Shown: piece after piece, positions 47,018-56,347 of the stretch
Position numbering within the stretch: the first letter of the stretch is position 1
Layout of the letters: the number at the start of each line of letters is the position of its first letter
Assembly: GCF_000518985.1 (NCBI RefSeq)
Contig: NZ_JAEQ01000015.1
Location: 57,656 to 121,655 of the forward strand
Source: Chelativorans sp. J32
GTDB taxonomy: Bacteria > Pseudomonadota > Alphaproteobacteria > Rhizobiales > Rhizobiaceae
Reading direction: 5' to 3'
Length of the DNA: 64,000 nucleotides
Program-made: the position numbers and the translations under genes
Notes under the pieces: model-generated
What the model was told of the DNA's origin: nothing
Databases searched by the model: none
What the model saw: the letters and a program-made list of their open reading frames with translations, nothing else

Positions 47018-49567
47018 ATGGATGTGGTCGTCGTCGAATCGCCTGCAAAGGCCAAAACAATCAATAAGTATCTCGGAAAGGACTATAAAGTCCTGGCCTC
47101 GTTCGGCCATGTGCGGGACCTGCCGGCCAAGGACGGCTCCGTCCGTCCCGACGAAGATTTCGCCATGTCCTGGGATGTCGACAGTCCCTCGGCCAAGCGG
47201 CTCGCCGATATTGCGAAGGCGGTGAAGGAAGCCGATGGCCTGATCCTAGCGACCGACCCTGATCGTGAAGGCGAGGCCATTTCCTGGCATGTGCTGGAAG
47301 TCCTGCGCCAGAAAAAAGCGCTCAAGGATAAGCCGGTTCGCCGTGTCGTCTTCAATGCCATCACGAAGAAAGCGATCCTCGATGCGATGGCAGCGCCGCG
47401 CGACGTGGATGCCTCTTTGGTAGACGCTTATCTCGCCCGCCGTGCGCTCGACTATCTCGTGGGCTTCACCCTTTCTCCAGTACTGTGGCGCAAGCTGCCC
47501 GGCGCCCGTTCGGCTGGCCGCGTCCAGTCCGTGGCGCTACGCCTCGTCTGCGACCGCGAAGCCGAGATCGAGCGCTTCGTCCGCGAGGACTACTGGCAGA
47601 TCGCCGCCCTGCTCGACACGCCGCGCGGCGACACTTTTGAAGCGCGCCTAACGGCTCTCGACGGAAAGAAGCTGCAGAAGCTCGACATCAAGAGCCAGGA
47701 AGAGGCCGACGCGATCAAAGCTTTGCTCGATGGCGCGGCCTATCGCGTGCTTTCGGTCGAAGCAAAGCCGACGCGCCGCAATCCCGGCCCGCCCTTCACC
47801 ACGTCCACGCTTCAGCAGGCCGCGTCCTCGCGCCTGAGCTTTTCGGCGTCGCGCACAATGCAGGTGGCTCAGCGGCTCTATGAGGGCGTGGATATCGGTG
47901 GAGAGACCACAGGCCTTATCACCTATATGCGTACGGATGGCGTGCAGATGGCGCCCGAGGCGATCCAGGCCGCCCGTGCCGCAGTATCGGAAACCTTCGG
48001 CGCCCGATATCTGCCGGAAAAGCCGCGTCACTATTCCACCAAGGCGAAGAACGCACAGGAAGCCCACGAAGCCATCCGGCCGACCGACTTTTCCCGCACA
48101 CCGGACCAGGTGCGCAAATATCTCGATTCCGATCAGGCCAAGCTGTACGAAATGATCTGGAAGCGCGCCATCGCCAGTCAGATGGAGGCAGCGGAGATCG
48201 AGCGCACGACAGTGGAGATCGAAGGGGCGGGCCAGGGCCGTGTGGCCGGTCTGCGGGCAGTGGGCTCCGTCGTTCGCTTTGACGGCTTCCTTGCAGCCTA
48301 TGCCGAGGTCAAGGAGGAGGACTCCCAGGACGAGGACGACCGCCGTCTTCCCGAAATCAACAATGGCGAAGCGTTGAAGCGCAACGCCATCAACGTGACC
48401 AAGCATACGACGGAGCCTCCGCCGCGCTATTCGGAAGCTTCCCTTATCAAGAAGCTCGAGGAACTCGGCATCGGCCGGCCGTCCACCTATGCGGCCATTC
48501 TGAAGACGCTGGAAGACCGCGATTATATCACCAATGAGCGACGCAAGCTCGTCCCTCAGGCCAAGGGCCGTATCGTCACGGCATTCCTGGAGAATTTCTT
48601 CCGCCGCTATGTGGAATATGACTTCACGGCGGATCTTGAGGAAAAGCTCGACGAGATTTCAGACGGGAAGCTTTCCTGGAAGCAGGTCCTCCGCGACTTC
48701 TGGAAGGACTTTTCGGCCGCTGTCGAAGACATCAAGGAGTTGCGCGTCACCGACGTCTTGGACGCCTTGAATGAGGAGCTCGCACCGCTCGTCTTTCCCC
48801 CGCGCGAAGATGGCGGCGACCCGCGCATCTGCCCCAAATGCGGAACGGGCAAGCTCTCGCTGAAACTTGGCCGCTATGGCGCGTTCGTGGGCTGCTCGAA
48901 CTATCCCGAATGCGGCTATACGCGCCAGCTGGGCGAGAACCCGTCGGAAAATGGCGAGGGCGAAGCCGGCCTGGACGGCAACAAGGTATTGGGCAACGAT
49001 CCCTTCACCGGCGAAGAGATCACATTGCGTTCTGGCCGGTTCGGCCCCTATGTCCAGCGCGGCGAAGGGAAAGATGCCAAGCGCGCTGGCCTGCCAAAGG
49101 GCTGGACACCGGAAAGCATCGACCATGAAAAGGCAGTGGCCCTCCTCTCCCTGCCCCGTGACGTTGGCAAGCATCCCGAGACGGGCAAGATGATCTCCGC
49201 CGGCATCGGCCGCTACGGCCCGTTCCTGCTGCATGACGGAACCTACGCCAATCTCGAATCGGTGGAGGATGTGTTTTCGGTCGGCCTCAACCGCGCCGTC
49301 TCGCTCATCGCGGAGAAGCAATCGAAGGGCAACGGTGCACGCGCCAAGCCTGCCGCTCTTAAGGAGCTTGGGGAACATCCGGACGGCGGCGTCATTACAG
49401 TGCGGGATGGCCGTTTCGGACCCTATGTCAATGTCGGCAAGGTGAATGCGACACTGCCCAAGGGCAAGGATCCGATGACCTTGACCCGTGAGGAGGCGCT
49501 TGAGCTTCTTGCCGCCAAAGCAGGAAAAACGGGCAAGAAGCCGGCGAGAAGCAAGGCGAGGAACTGA
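47018..49567 (+). CDS. topA: DNA topoisomerase I
   Basis: 849 aa type IA topoisomerase, relaxing negative supercoils. Toprim domain: MDVVVVESPAKAKTINKYLG and ATDPDREGEAISWHVLEVL. The active-site Tyr is in GLITYMRTDGVQMAPEA. The zinc module CPKCGTGKLSLKLGRYGAFV ends in CSNYPEC, followed by several degenerate GRFGPYV repeats replacing further Cys4 fingers. The Lys/Arg-rich tail (GKTGKKPARSKARN) contacts DNA. rnr starts 3 bp downstream. Confidence 0.98.
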   Translation: MDVVVVESPAKAKTINKYLGKDYKVLASFGHVRDLPAKDGSVRPDEDFAMSWDVDSPSAKRLADIAKAVKEADGLILATDPDREGEAISWHVLEVLRQKKALKDKPVRRVVFNAITKKAILDAMAAPRDVDASLVDAYLARRALDYLVGFTLSPVLWRKLPGARSAGRVQSVALRLVCDREAEIERFVREDYWQIAALLDTPRGDTFEARLTALDGKKLQKLDIKSQEEADAIKALLDGAAYRVLSVEAKPTRRNPGPPFTTSTLQQAASSRLSFSASRTMQVAQRLYEGVDIGGETTGLITYMRTDGVQMAPEAIQAARAAVSETFGARYLPEKPRHYSTKAKNAQEAHEAIRPTDFSRTPDQVRKYLDSDQAKLYEMIWKRAIASQMEAAEIERTTVEIEGAGQGRVAGLRAVGSVVRFDGFLAAYAEVKEEDSQDEDDRRLPEINNGEALKRNAINVTKHTTEPPPRYSEASLIKKLEELGIGRPSTYAAILKTLEDRDYITNERRKLVPQAKGRIVTAFLENFFRRYVEYDFTADLEEKLDEISDGKLSWKQVLRDFWKDFSAAVEDIKELRVTDVLDALNEELAPLVFPPREDGGDPRICPKCGTGKLSLKLGRYGAFVGCSNYPECGYTRQLGENPSENGEGEAGLDGNKVLGNDPFTGEEITLRSGRFGPYVQRGEGKDAKRAGLPKGWTPESIDHEKAVALLSLPRDVGKHPETGKMISAGIGRYGPFLLHDGTYANLESVEDVFSVGLNRAVSLIAEKQSKGNGARAKPAALKELGEHPDGGVITVRDGRFGPYVNVGKVNATLPKGKDPMTLTREEALELLAAKAGKTGKKPARSKARN

Positions 49568-49570
49568 GGA

Positions 49571-51871
49571 TTGGCGCGCAGGCAATCAGATCGCAGAGCG
49601 GCAGGTGACGGTGGCGCTGTTGTAAATCCTCATCTGCCCTCGCGAGAGGATATCCTGCGATTCATTTCCGAAAATCCCGATCAGGCCGGCAAGCGCGAAA
49701 TCGCCAAGGCGTTTTCCCTCAAGGGCGGCGATCGCATCTGGCTGAAAGATATGCTGCGCCAGATGCAGGACGAAGGCCTCCTGAAGCAGAAGCGCCGCCG
49801 GCTCTCCCGCCCCGGGGCCCTTCCCCCGATGGCCGTTCTCGACATCTTCTCGCGGGACGCTGAAGGTGGGCTCCTCGCTCGGCCAGCGGAGGCGGAGGAC
49901 GAGGAAGGACCAGTCCCCCTCGTCTCGATCCGCACGCAAAAGGGGCGCCGCATGTCAGCGGCGGGCGTAGGCGACCGTGTGCTCGCCCGCGTCTTCCCCA
50001 GCAAGGATGAAACCGGCCCAGCCTATACGGGCCGCGTGGTCAAGGTCTTCGAGAAGCGCCGGCGGGCCGTGCTCGGTGTCTTCCGCGAACTCCGCGACGG
50101 CTCTTTCCGTATCGAGCCCGTCGAGCGTCGCCAGCCCGAACTGGTGGTGGAAGAGGCGTATCGCAATAATGCCAAAGAAGGCGACCTCGTGGAGGTCGAG
50201 CCCTTGTCGCAGGGCCGCTATGGCTTGCCGCGAGCAAAAGTTCTGGACGTGGTGGGATCGATCGCGACGGAAAAGGCGGTCTCCCTCATTGCCATCCATG
50301 CGCACGAGATTCCCCACATTTTCCCCGAAAGCGTGCTGCGGGAAGCGGAAGCTGCCAAGCCCGCTACGCTCGCAGGCCGCGAGGACTGGCGCAAGCTGCC
50401 GCTTGTCACCATCGACCCCCCGGACGCCAAGGACCACGACGATGCGGTCTATGCGGAGCCGGACCGGGACGAGAAGAACCCCGGTGGTGTGCTCGTCACG
50501 GTCGCCATCGCTGACGTCGCCTATTATGTCCGCCCTGATTCAGCGCTCGATCGGGAGGCGCTCAATCGCGGGAATTCCGTGTATTTCCCGGACCGGGTCG
50601 TGCCGATGCTGCCTGAACGCATCTCCAACGACCTCTGTTCGTTACGCGAGGGCGAAGCCCGACCGGCCCTTGCCGTCCGGATGCGTTTTTCGGCGGAAGG
50701 TCGCAAGCTCGGGCACAGCTTTCACCGCGTCATGATGCGATCGGCCGCCCGGCTCTCCTATGAGCAGGCCCAGGCGGCGATCGATGGCCGCCCGGATGAC
50801 AAGTCGGGACCGCTGCTCGAGACCGTGCTCCGCCCTCTCTGGGAGGCTTATTCCGTGCTGAAACGCGGCCGCGAAGCCCGTGAGCCGCTGGAATTGGATC
50901 TGCCGGAGCGGAAGATCATCTTGAAGCCCGACGGAACGGTGGACCGTGTCGTCGTTCCGCCTCGCCTCGATGCGCATAAGCTGATCGAGGAATTCATGAT
51001 CCAGGCCAATGTCGCTGCAGCCGAGGCGCTGGAGGCCAATCGGCAACCATTGGTCTACCGCATTCATGACGCCCCATCCCTTGCGAAGCAGGAATCGCTG
51101 CGCGAGTTTCTTGCTTCCCTCGAAATCTCGCTCGCCCATGGCGCCGCTTTGAGGCCTGCGCAGTTCAACCGCATCCTCGCGCGGGTGGCGGGCACCGAGC
51201 AGGAGCAGCTCGTCAATGAGGTCGTTCTGCGTTCGCAAAGCCAGGCGATCTATGCGCGTGAGAATGTCGGCCATTTCGGCCTCAACCTGCGTCGCTATGC
51301 ACATTTCACGTCCCCGATCCGCCGCTATGCGGACCTGATCGTGCACCGCGCGCTGATCACCGCGCATCAATTCGGCGAGGATGGCCTGCGCCAGCAGGAT
51401 GAGGAACGGCTGGAGGAAATTTCGGCGCTTATCTCCGCGACCGAACGTCGCGCCATGGCAGCGGAAAGGGAGACGGTGGACCGTCTGATCGCCGAGCATC
51501 TGGCGTCCCGCGTCAACGAGGAATTCTCGGCCCGGATTTCCGGGGTCACCAAGGCTGGGCTGTTCGTTCTCCTTCCGCAATATGGCGCCGACGGCTTCGT
51601 TCCCATTTCATCTCTGGGGGATGACTATTATATTTTCGATGAGGCGCGGCACGCGCTTGTCGGTCAGCGGAGCGGGTGCGGCTTTCAGCTCGGCGACAGT
51701 GTGAATGTTCGTCTGTTAGAAGTTGCGCCGCTCGCGGGAGCCATGCGCTTCGAAGTCCTGAGTGAGCCTACCCGCCTGCCCGGCTCGTCCAAGTCTTTCC
51801 ACAAGTCAAGACGCGGATTGGCCCGCAAGCAGAAACGATCAAGTCGCCCCGGGGTCAGGGGGAGGAGATAA
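49571..51871 (+). CDS. rnr: Ribonuclease R
   Basis: 766 aa, TTG start at 49571 directly after topA, with GAGGA upstream; no other start fits. A winged-helix N-terminal region (PSREDILRFISENPDQAGKR) and cold-shock-like OB domains lead to the RNB catalytic domain: TIDPPDAKDHDDAVYAEPDR with the metal-binding Asp cluster, SVYFPDRVVPMLPERISNDL, and YAHFTSPIRRYADLIVHRAL. The S1 domain (ARISGVTKAGLFVLLPQYGA) precedes a basic tail. It is a processive 3'-5' exonuclease for structured RNA. Confidence 0.96.
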   Translation: MARRQSDRRAAGDGGAVVNPHLPSREDILRFISENPDQAGKREIAKAFSLKGGDRIWLKDMLRQMQDEGLLKQKRRRLSRPGALPPMAVLDIFSRDAEGGLLARPAEAEDEEGPVPLVSIRTQKGRRMSAAGVGDRVLARVFPSKDETGPAYTGRVVKVFEKRRRAVLGVFRELRDGSFRIEPVERRQPELVVEEAYRNNAKEGDLVEVEPLSQGRYGLPRAKVLDVVGSIATEKAVSLIAIHAHEIPHIFPESVLREAEAAKPATLAGREDWRKLPLVTIDPPDAKDHDDAVYAEPDRDEKNPGGVLVTVAIADVAYYVRPDSALDREALNRGNSVYFPDRVVPMLPERISNDLCSLREGEARPALAVRMRFSAEGRKLGHSFHRVMMRSAARLSYEQAQAAIDGRPDDKSGPLLETVLRPLWEAYSVLKRGREAREPLELDLPERKIILKPDGTVDRVVVPPRLDAHKLIEEFMIQANVAAAEALEANRQPLVYRIHDAPSLAKQESLREFLASLEISLAHGAALRPAQFNRILARVAGTEQEQLVNEVVLRSQSQAIYARENVGHFGLNLRRYAHFTSPIRRYADLIVHRALITAHQFGEDGLRQQDEERLEEISALISATERRAMAAERETVDRLIAEHLASRVNEEFSARISGVTKAGLFVLLPQYGADGFVPISSLGDDYYIFDEARHALVGQRSGCGFQLGDSVNVRLLEVAPLAGAMRFEVLSEPTRLPGSSKSFHKSRRGLARKQKRSSRPGVRGRR

Positions 51872-51873
51872 TT

Positions 51874-52314
51874 ATGGAAGAACAGGTTTTCGGCGCGACC
51901 GGTGCGGCTGGTGCGACGGCCATTCAGCGGCCGCTCTTCGAATCGATGCGCCGTGGTTTTCTCGGCAAATGTCCTCACTGCGGCAAGGGCCGGCTCTTCC
52001 GCTCGTTTCTCAAGACGGTGGAAAGCTGCTCGGAATGCGGCGAGGAAATGATGCATCACAGGGCCGACGATTTGCCGGCCTATCTGGTGATCGCCATCGT
52101 CGGTCATGTCGTTGTCGGCGCCTTCATGGGTATCGAGGCAGCGACCATGTGGCCGACCTGGGTTCACCTCGCGATCTGGGTGCCGGCCACGATCCTGCTA
52201 TGTCTGGTGTTGATCGGTCCAATCAAAGGTTCGGTTGTCGGTCTTCAGTGGGCACTTAGAATGCATGGGTTCGGCGGCGAAAAGGATGTTTTGGAAACGC
52301 ATCCGGAGATCTAG
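51874..52314 (+). CDS. DUF983 family membrane protein
   Basis: 146 aa, ATG 2 bp after the rnr stop. Two Cys pairs (GKCPHCGKGRLFRS and SCSECGEEMMHH) suggest a zinc ribbon facing the cytoplasm. Two membrane helices follow (YLVIAIVGHVVVGAFMGIEA and LAIWVPATILLCLVLIGPIK). The family is widespread in alphaproteobacteria; function unknown, sometimes near cytochrome oxidase genes. Confidence 0.9.
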   Translation: MEEQVFGATGAAGATAIQRPLFESMRRGFLGKCPHCGKGRLFRSFLKTVESCSECGEEMMHHRADDLPAYLVIAIVGHVVVGAFMGIEAATMWPTWVHLAIWVPATILLCLVLIGPIKGSVVGLQWALRMHGFGGEKDVLETHPEI

Positions 52315-52326
52315 ACGGGGGGTGGC

Positions 52327-53073
52327 ATGCAGCGGATGGAAGATCTTACAAGGGCCGATCTCGACGTCGTAGACGCTCGAGCGTCCTCTCTTGGGAGCCG
52401 GCCCCTCCGCCCGCGCGATGCAGCAACCTTGATTCTGGTCGACAGGAGCGGCAGCGAGCATCTTGTGCTCATGGGCAGGCGTCATAGACGCCATAAATTC
52501 ATGCCCGGCAGCTTTGTCTTCCCCGGCGGACGCACCGATCCGGCTGACAGCCGGATTGCGGTGGCCAACGATCTCCATCCCCATGAGCAGTCCAAGCTCG
52601 TCGGCTTCCCTCCCCGCTTGACGGCTGCACGTGCCAAGGCAATCGCGCTTTCGGCTATTCGCGAAACCTATGAAGAAGCTGGGCTTCTTATAGGCCGGGA
52701 AGGCCCGTTCTCCTCCAGAAGTCCCCATTGGCAGGGCTTCGTCGCAAACCGCGTCTGCCCGTCACTCCAGAGCCTTCGTTTCATCGCTCGCGCCATCACA
52801 CCGCCCGGACGGGTACGCCGTTTTGATACACGCTTCTTTGCTGTGTGGCGCAGCCAGGTGGCCGTTGAGCTTGCCGAATGCCCTACGGACGAGTTGGAGG
52901 AAATTGCCTGGGTGCCGATCCGCTCTGCCATGGAGCTCGATATCCCGACCGTTACACGCACGGTTCTCGATGACCTCGCGCATCGGCTGGAGATCGATCC
53001 CGAGCTTGCGCCCGGTCAGCCGGTTCCCTTCTATTTTGTTCGCGGCAAGCGCGTGGAGCGGGTTCTCCTTTAG
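52327..53073 (+). CDS. Nudix hydrolase
   Basis: 248 aa, ATG 12 bp after the DUF983 stop. The Nudix helix core is AIRETYEEAGLLIG; the usual Gly of the box (in FVFPGGRTDPADSR) is separated by a long insert, as in the NUDT7/NUDT19-like CoA-pyrophosphatase group. The substrate is not certain. It follows topA-rnr-DUF983 in the same direction. Confidence 0.88.
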   Translation: MQRMEDLTRADLDVVDARASSLGSRPLRPRDAATLILVDRSGSEHLVLMGRRHRRHKFMPGSFVFPGGRTDPADSRIAVANDLHPHEQSKLVGFPPRLTAARAKAIALSAIRETYEEAGLLIGREGPFSSRSPHWQGFVANRVCPSLQSLRFIARAITPPGRVRRFDTRFFAVWRSQVAVELAECPTDELEEIAWVPIRSAMELDIPTVTRTVLDDLAHRLEIDPELAPGQPVPFYFVRGKRVERVLL

Positions 53074-53218
53074 CGAAAACGACCCGCTTTGCTTCCGCCG
53101 CGGCTGCTGCGGACTTGACTTTTGGCGTGCTGCCGTTATGTCTGCCGCGAGTTTTTAGAAGCGCCCTGCCGTGATTTGCCGTCAGGCCGCTGTTCATCAT
53201 CAGAAACGGAAAAGTGAC

Positions 53219-53386
53219 ATGGCCAAGGCCACGACCATCAAGATCAAGCTCCTGTCGACGGCCGATACCGGCTTCTTCTATGTGACGAAGAAAAACAGCC
53301 GCACGATGACGGACAAGATGACCAAGCGCAAATACGACCCGATCGCGCGCAAGCACGTCGAGTTCAAGGAAGCGAAGATCAAGTAG
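53219..53386 (+). CDS. rpmG: 50S ribosomal protein L33
   Basis: 55 aa from the ATG at 53219 ([20 protein letters not shown]); the longer frame upstream is not conserved. Ends [10 protein letters not shown]. It lacks the CxxC pairs of zinc-binding L33, so it is the C-minus form. It is a single gene followed by a textbook terminator. Confidence 0.97.
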   Translation: MAKATTIKIKLLSTADTGFFYVTKKNSRTMTDKMTKRKYDPIARKHVEFKEAKIK

Positions 53387-53864
53387 GTTTAATCGCATCC
53401 TGCATGCACGCGGCGCCTTCGGGCGCCGTTTTCGTCTGTGCACGTTCGAAGTGGCGCGACCGCTATTCGGGCGAGCCCAATCCGACTGCCATTATCGCTG
53501 CGGGAAAGTGGTAGGGGGCCGGTCGGCAACTGGCTGCGGTACGAGGAGGCCACGAAACCAGCACCAACCGGCCGAACCCCACGGACCCAGGAGATGCGGC
53601 GGACCTGAGCATCATGGGGTATCTGTGGAGCGGCTCCCGTGCGTCCCCCGCACGTTCGCCCACCAGTGGGTGCGACACTTGCGCAACTTTTAACGAAAAT
53701 CAACAGTAACTTAACCTTTGACACGATTTGTTTCAAATTAGGGTAAACGGCGATAACCGCCCGCACCAAGAAGGCCGGGGATCAAGCGAGATTCGATCCA
53801 AAAAGAACAGAGGCGGCCACGCGCAGGTTAGCAATCGGCGCTCGTCGGCGGAATCGCGCCCGAT
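53387..53864. other. Intergenic region between rpmG and pleD
   Basis: 478 bp. After the rpmG terminator there is GC-rich DNA with several possible stems: GGCCGGT (53517-53523) with ACCGGCC (53567-53573), and GTGCG (53639-53643) with CGCAC (53649-53653). An AT-rich part follows, with TTTGACACGATTTG at 53717-53730. No gene is supported. A small RNA is possible but unproven. Confidence 0.4.
53411..53432 (+). terminator. rpmG rho-independent terminator
   Basis: CGGCGCC (53411-53417), TTCG tetraloop, GGCGCCG (53422-53428), then TTTT. It lies 24 bp after the rpmG stop. The UUCG loop gives an especially stable hairpin. Confidence 0.92.
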
Positions 53865-55238
53865 CTAGGCTGCGGGGGCGACCACCCGGTTGCGGCCACC
53901 TGTTTTCGCCTCGTAAAGGGCCCTATCCGCCCTCTTCATCAGCGCCTCCACCGTATCCTGAGGCTGGAGAAGGCCGGCGACCCCTATGCTCACGGTGACC
54001 GAAATCATTTCGTCCGTATTTGCCACCAAGAACTCCTTCTCGGCGATTTGCTGACGAATGCGCTCGCCGACTCGCTGGGCCAGCGGTAGTTCGGTATCCG
54101 GCATGACGACCACGAATTCCTCGCCGCCGAACCGACAGACAAGATCGATCCCACGGAGGTTCCGGCGAAGCCGGGCGGCTACTTCGCGCAGCACCTCATC
54201 GCCTCCGTCGTGCCCGTAGGTATCATTGATGGATTTGAAGCGATCAACGTCCACGATCATGACGGACAGCGGCCGCCGTCGCGCCACCGCACGATCGAAA
54301 AGGCTTTGCAAATGGCTGTCGAGATAGCGCCGGTTGTGGAGGCCGGTCAGCGGATCAGTAATCGCCATCTCCACCGTTTGGGCAACGCTGGACCGCAGGC
54401 TGTCATTGTAACGCTTGCGGCGGATCTGTGTGCGCAAGCGCGCGATCAATTCCTGCCGCTCCACCGGGCGCAGGACGTAATCGTTCACCGCCAGTTCCAA
54501 TCCGCGGATGATGCAGGCTTCATCCCCCTCGCCCGCAAGAAGGACGATCGGTACGAGCCGCGTACGGTCCATGGCGCGCAGCTGAGAGCAAAGCCGCAAC
54601 GGATCGTAATCGGCGAAGCTACTGGAAACAATTATGCATTCGTAGGGATTGTCGGCGGCGCGTGCCAGGCCCTCCATCGGATCGCCCACGACGTCGAGCA
54701 CGAAATGGTCCTGCAGCATCCTGATGAGCTGGCGGCCTGCGGCTTCGTCCTCATCGATCAAGAGAACCGGAGGCTTCTCCTCATCGTCGACGCTCTTCTT
54801 CTGCAAAAGCTGTTCGATGCCGATATTGCGTGTCGTTGCCGCGCGCAGCCGCAATTCGTCCGTCAACGCCTTGAGCCTCGTGAGGCTCTTTACACGGGTC
54901 AAAAGCTGCAGATCGCTGACCGGCTTGGTGAGAAAATCGTCGGCTCCCGCTTCAAGCCCGCGGACACGATCGGATGGCTGGTCCAGCGCAGTGATCATGA
55001 TGACCGGGATATGGGTTGTGGCCGGATCCGCCTTGAGCCTCCGACAGACTTCGAAACCGTCCATGCCGGGCATCATGACGTCGAGCAGCACGACGTCGAT
55101 CTTGGTGGATTCGCAGATCTCGATGGCATCCGGCCCCGCGCGGGCAGTTACCACATCGTAATACTCGGCGAGGAGCCGGGCCTCCAGCAGGCGCAGATTG
55201 GCCGGAACATCATCCACCACTAATATACGGGCAGTCAT
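53865..55238 (-). CDS. pleD: Diguanylate cyclase response regulator PleD
   Basis: 457 aa from the ATG at 55238; an ATG-like start eight codons upstream is less likely. Two receiver domains: the first has ILVVDDVPANLRLLEARL, phospho-acceptor in VVLLDVMMPGMDGFEVC and Lys in DDFLTKPVSDL; the second is degenerate. The GGDEF domain reads VCRFGGEEFVVVMPD with an RxxD inhibitory site (RGID) five residues before it. It makes c-di-GMP when phosphorylated and drives polar development in Caulobacter. It follows divK by 40 bp. Confidence 0.97.
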   Translation of the reverse strand: MTARILVVDDVPANLRLLEARLLAEYYDVVTARAGPDAIEICESTKIDVVLLDVMMPGMDGFEVCRRLKADPATTHIPVIMITALDQPSDRVRGLEAGADDFLTKPVSDLQLLTRVKSLTRLKALTDELRLRAATTRNIGIEQLLQKKSVDDEEKPPVLLIDEDEAAGRQLIRMLQDHFVLDVVGDPMEGLARAADNPYECIIVSSSFADYDPLRLCSQLRAMDRTRLVPIVLLAGEGDEACIIRGLELAVNDYVLRPVERQELIARLRTQIRRKRYNDSLRSSVAQTVEMAITDPLTGLHNRRYLDSHLQSLFDRAVARRRPLSVMIVDVDRFKSINDTYGHDGGDEVLREVAARLRRNLRGIDLVCRFGGEEFVVVMPDTELPLAQRVGERIRQQIAEKEFLVANTDEMISVTVSIGVAGLLQPQDTVEALMKRADRALYEAKTGGRNRVVAPAA

Positions 55239-55278
55239 AGCGCTCGGTTGCTCTCGCTGCAAAAAATCCGGGCGTGCA

Positions 55279-55650
55279 TCACGCGTCCCCCAGATAAGAT
55301 TTTATCGTCTCGATGAAGCTCTGCACAGAGATGGGCTTGGAAATATAAGCCTCGCATCCTCCTTGGCGGATTCGCTCCTCATCCCCCTTCATCGCGAAAG
55401 CCGTGACCGCAATGACGGGGATGCTGTGCAGCTCGTCATCCTCTTTAAGCCATTTTGTGACCTCGAGCCCGGATACCTCAGGCAATTGGATGTCCATGAG
55501 GATGAGATCTGGCCGGTGACGGCGCGCAAGATCGAGCGCCTGCAACCCATCGCGCGTGCGCACGGTCTCGTAGCCGCTCGCCTCGATGAGGTCGCGAAAG
55601 AGCTTCATGTTGAGCTCATTGTCCTCGACGATCATGACCTTTTTCGGCAT
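55279..55650 (-). CDS. divK: Single-domain response regulator DivK
   Basis: 123 aa from the ATG at 55650 ([20 protein letters not shown]). Receiver domain only: acceptor Asp in [20 protein letters not shown], Thr in [16 protein letters not shown] and Lys in [15 protein letters not shown]. In alphaproteobacteria DivK links PleC/DivJ kinases to CtrA control of the cell cycle. Order divK-pleD is conserved. No canonical CtrA site (TTAA-N7-TTAA) was seen in the upstream region. Confidence 0.97.
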   Translation of the reverse strand: MPKKVMIVEDNELNMKLFRDLIEASGYETVRTRDGLQALDLARRHRPDLILMDIQLPEVSGLEVTKWLKEDDELHSIPVIAVTAFAMKGDEERIRQGGCEAYISKPISVQSFIETIKSYLGDA

Positions 55651-55965
55651 CGATACCCCACGACGATTACCGTCCCGAAGCAAGCTCCGGATTGGCCCCT
55701 ATAGAGCCTTTTGACACGATTTGCTTTACGAATGCAAAATTATCACCCTCAATTCCCGTTGATGCTCAGATAACCTCGGGCTGGGCATTGGAACTGTTCC
55801 CTAGCATGTGGACCAGAGCTGCCTTGATGTACACCTCCGGGCAGAAACAAATGTGAAATTCACGCCTGGCTGATCGCTTCAGGCACGTAGACCGCAACGG
55901 AAACCTGTAATACGGAACAGGCGGCAGGCTGGATCTGCTTCGATATGTGGAGAACAGGAGGTTCT
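55651..55965. other. Divergent intergenic region between divK and the DUF3572 gene
   Basis: 315 bp. It contains TTTGACACGATTTG at 55710-55723, identical to the word at 53717-53730, and a GAACAGGAGG ribosome binding site before the DUF3572 gene. Nothing else recognised. Confidence 0.4.
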
Positions 55966-56250
55966 ATGAGCCCTGAACGAGCTGAAAGCATCGCCATTCA
56001 GGCGCTGAGCTTCATTGCCTCCGATCCCGAACTTCTGCCCCGATTTCTCGCCATCACGGGGATTGAGGCGAGTCAGATTCGCCAAGCAGCACAGGAACCC
56101 GGATTCCTTGCAGGCGTGCTTCAGTTTGTCCTGGCGCATGAACCCACCCTCATTGCCTTGAGCGAAGCCTCCGGCATGGAGCCGCAAGAAATAACTGCAG
56201 CGCTGAAGGTTCTTCCCTTTGGGGAGGAGAAATGGGACATCCAACCCTGA
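55966..56250 (+). CDS. DUF3572 family protein
   Basis: 94 aa from the ATG at 55966, with AGGAGG upstream; an ATG seven codons earlier is unlikely. Sequence SPERAESIAIQALSFIASDP, then LPRFLAITGIEASQIRQAAQ and FLAGVLQFVLAHEPTLIAL, matching the all-helical DUF3572 family of alphaproteobacteria. Function unknown; often near divK in rhizobia, from memory. Confidence 0.85.
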   Translation: MSPERAESIAIQALSFIASDPELLPRFLAITGIEASQIRQAAQEPGFLAGVLQFVLAHEPTLIALSEASGMEPQEITAALKVLPFGEEKWDIQP

Positions 56251-56347
56251 ACGCCCAGCTGGCGCTGTATGCCGGACACCGTGGCATTCACAAGCCCGCA
56301 CGGCTACCGGCAATTTGGCGGCCTTGGAAGTGGGCCGTGCTTTGCTT

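Noticed and set aside
53440..53700. SRP RNA or RNase P RNA in the rpmG-pleD spacer
   Set aside because: The conserved SRP core (GGTCAGG...GGAAGGAAGC) and RNase P core words were not found on either strand.
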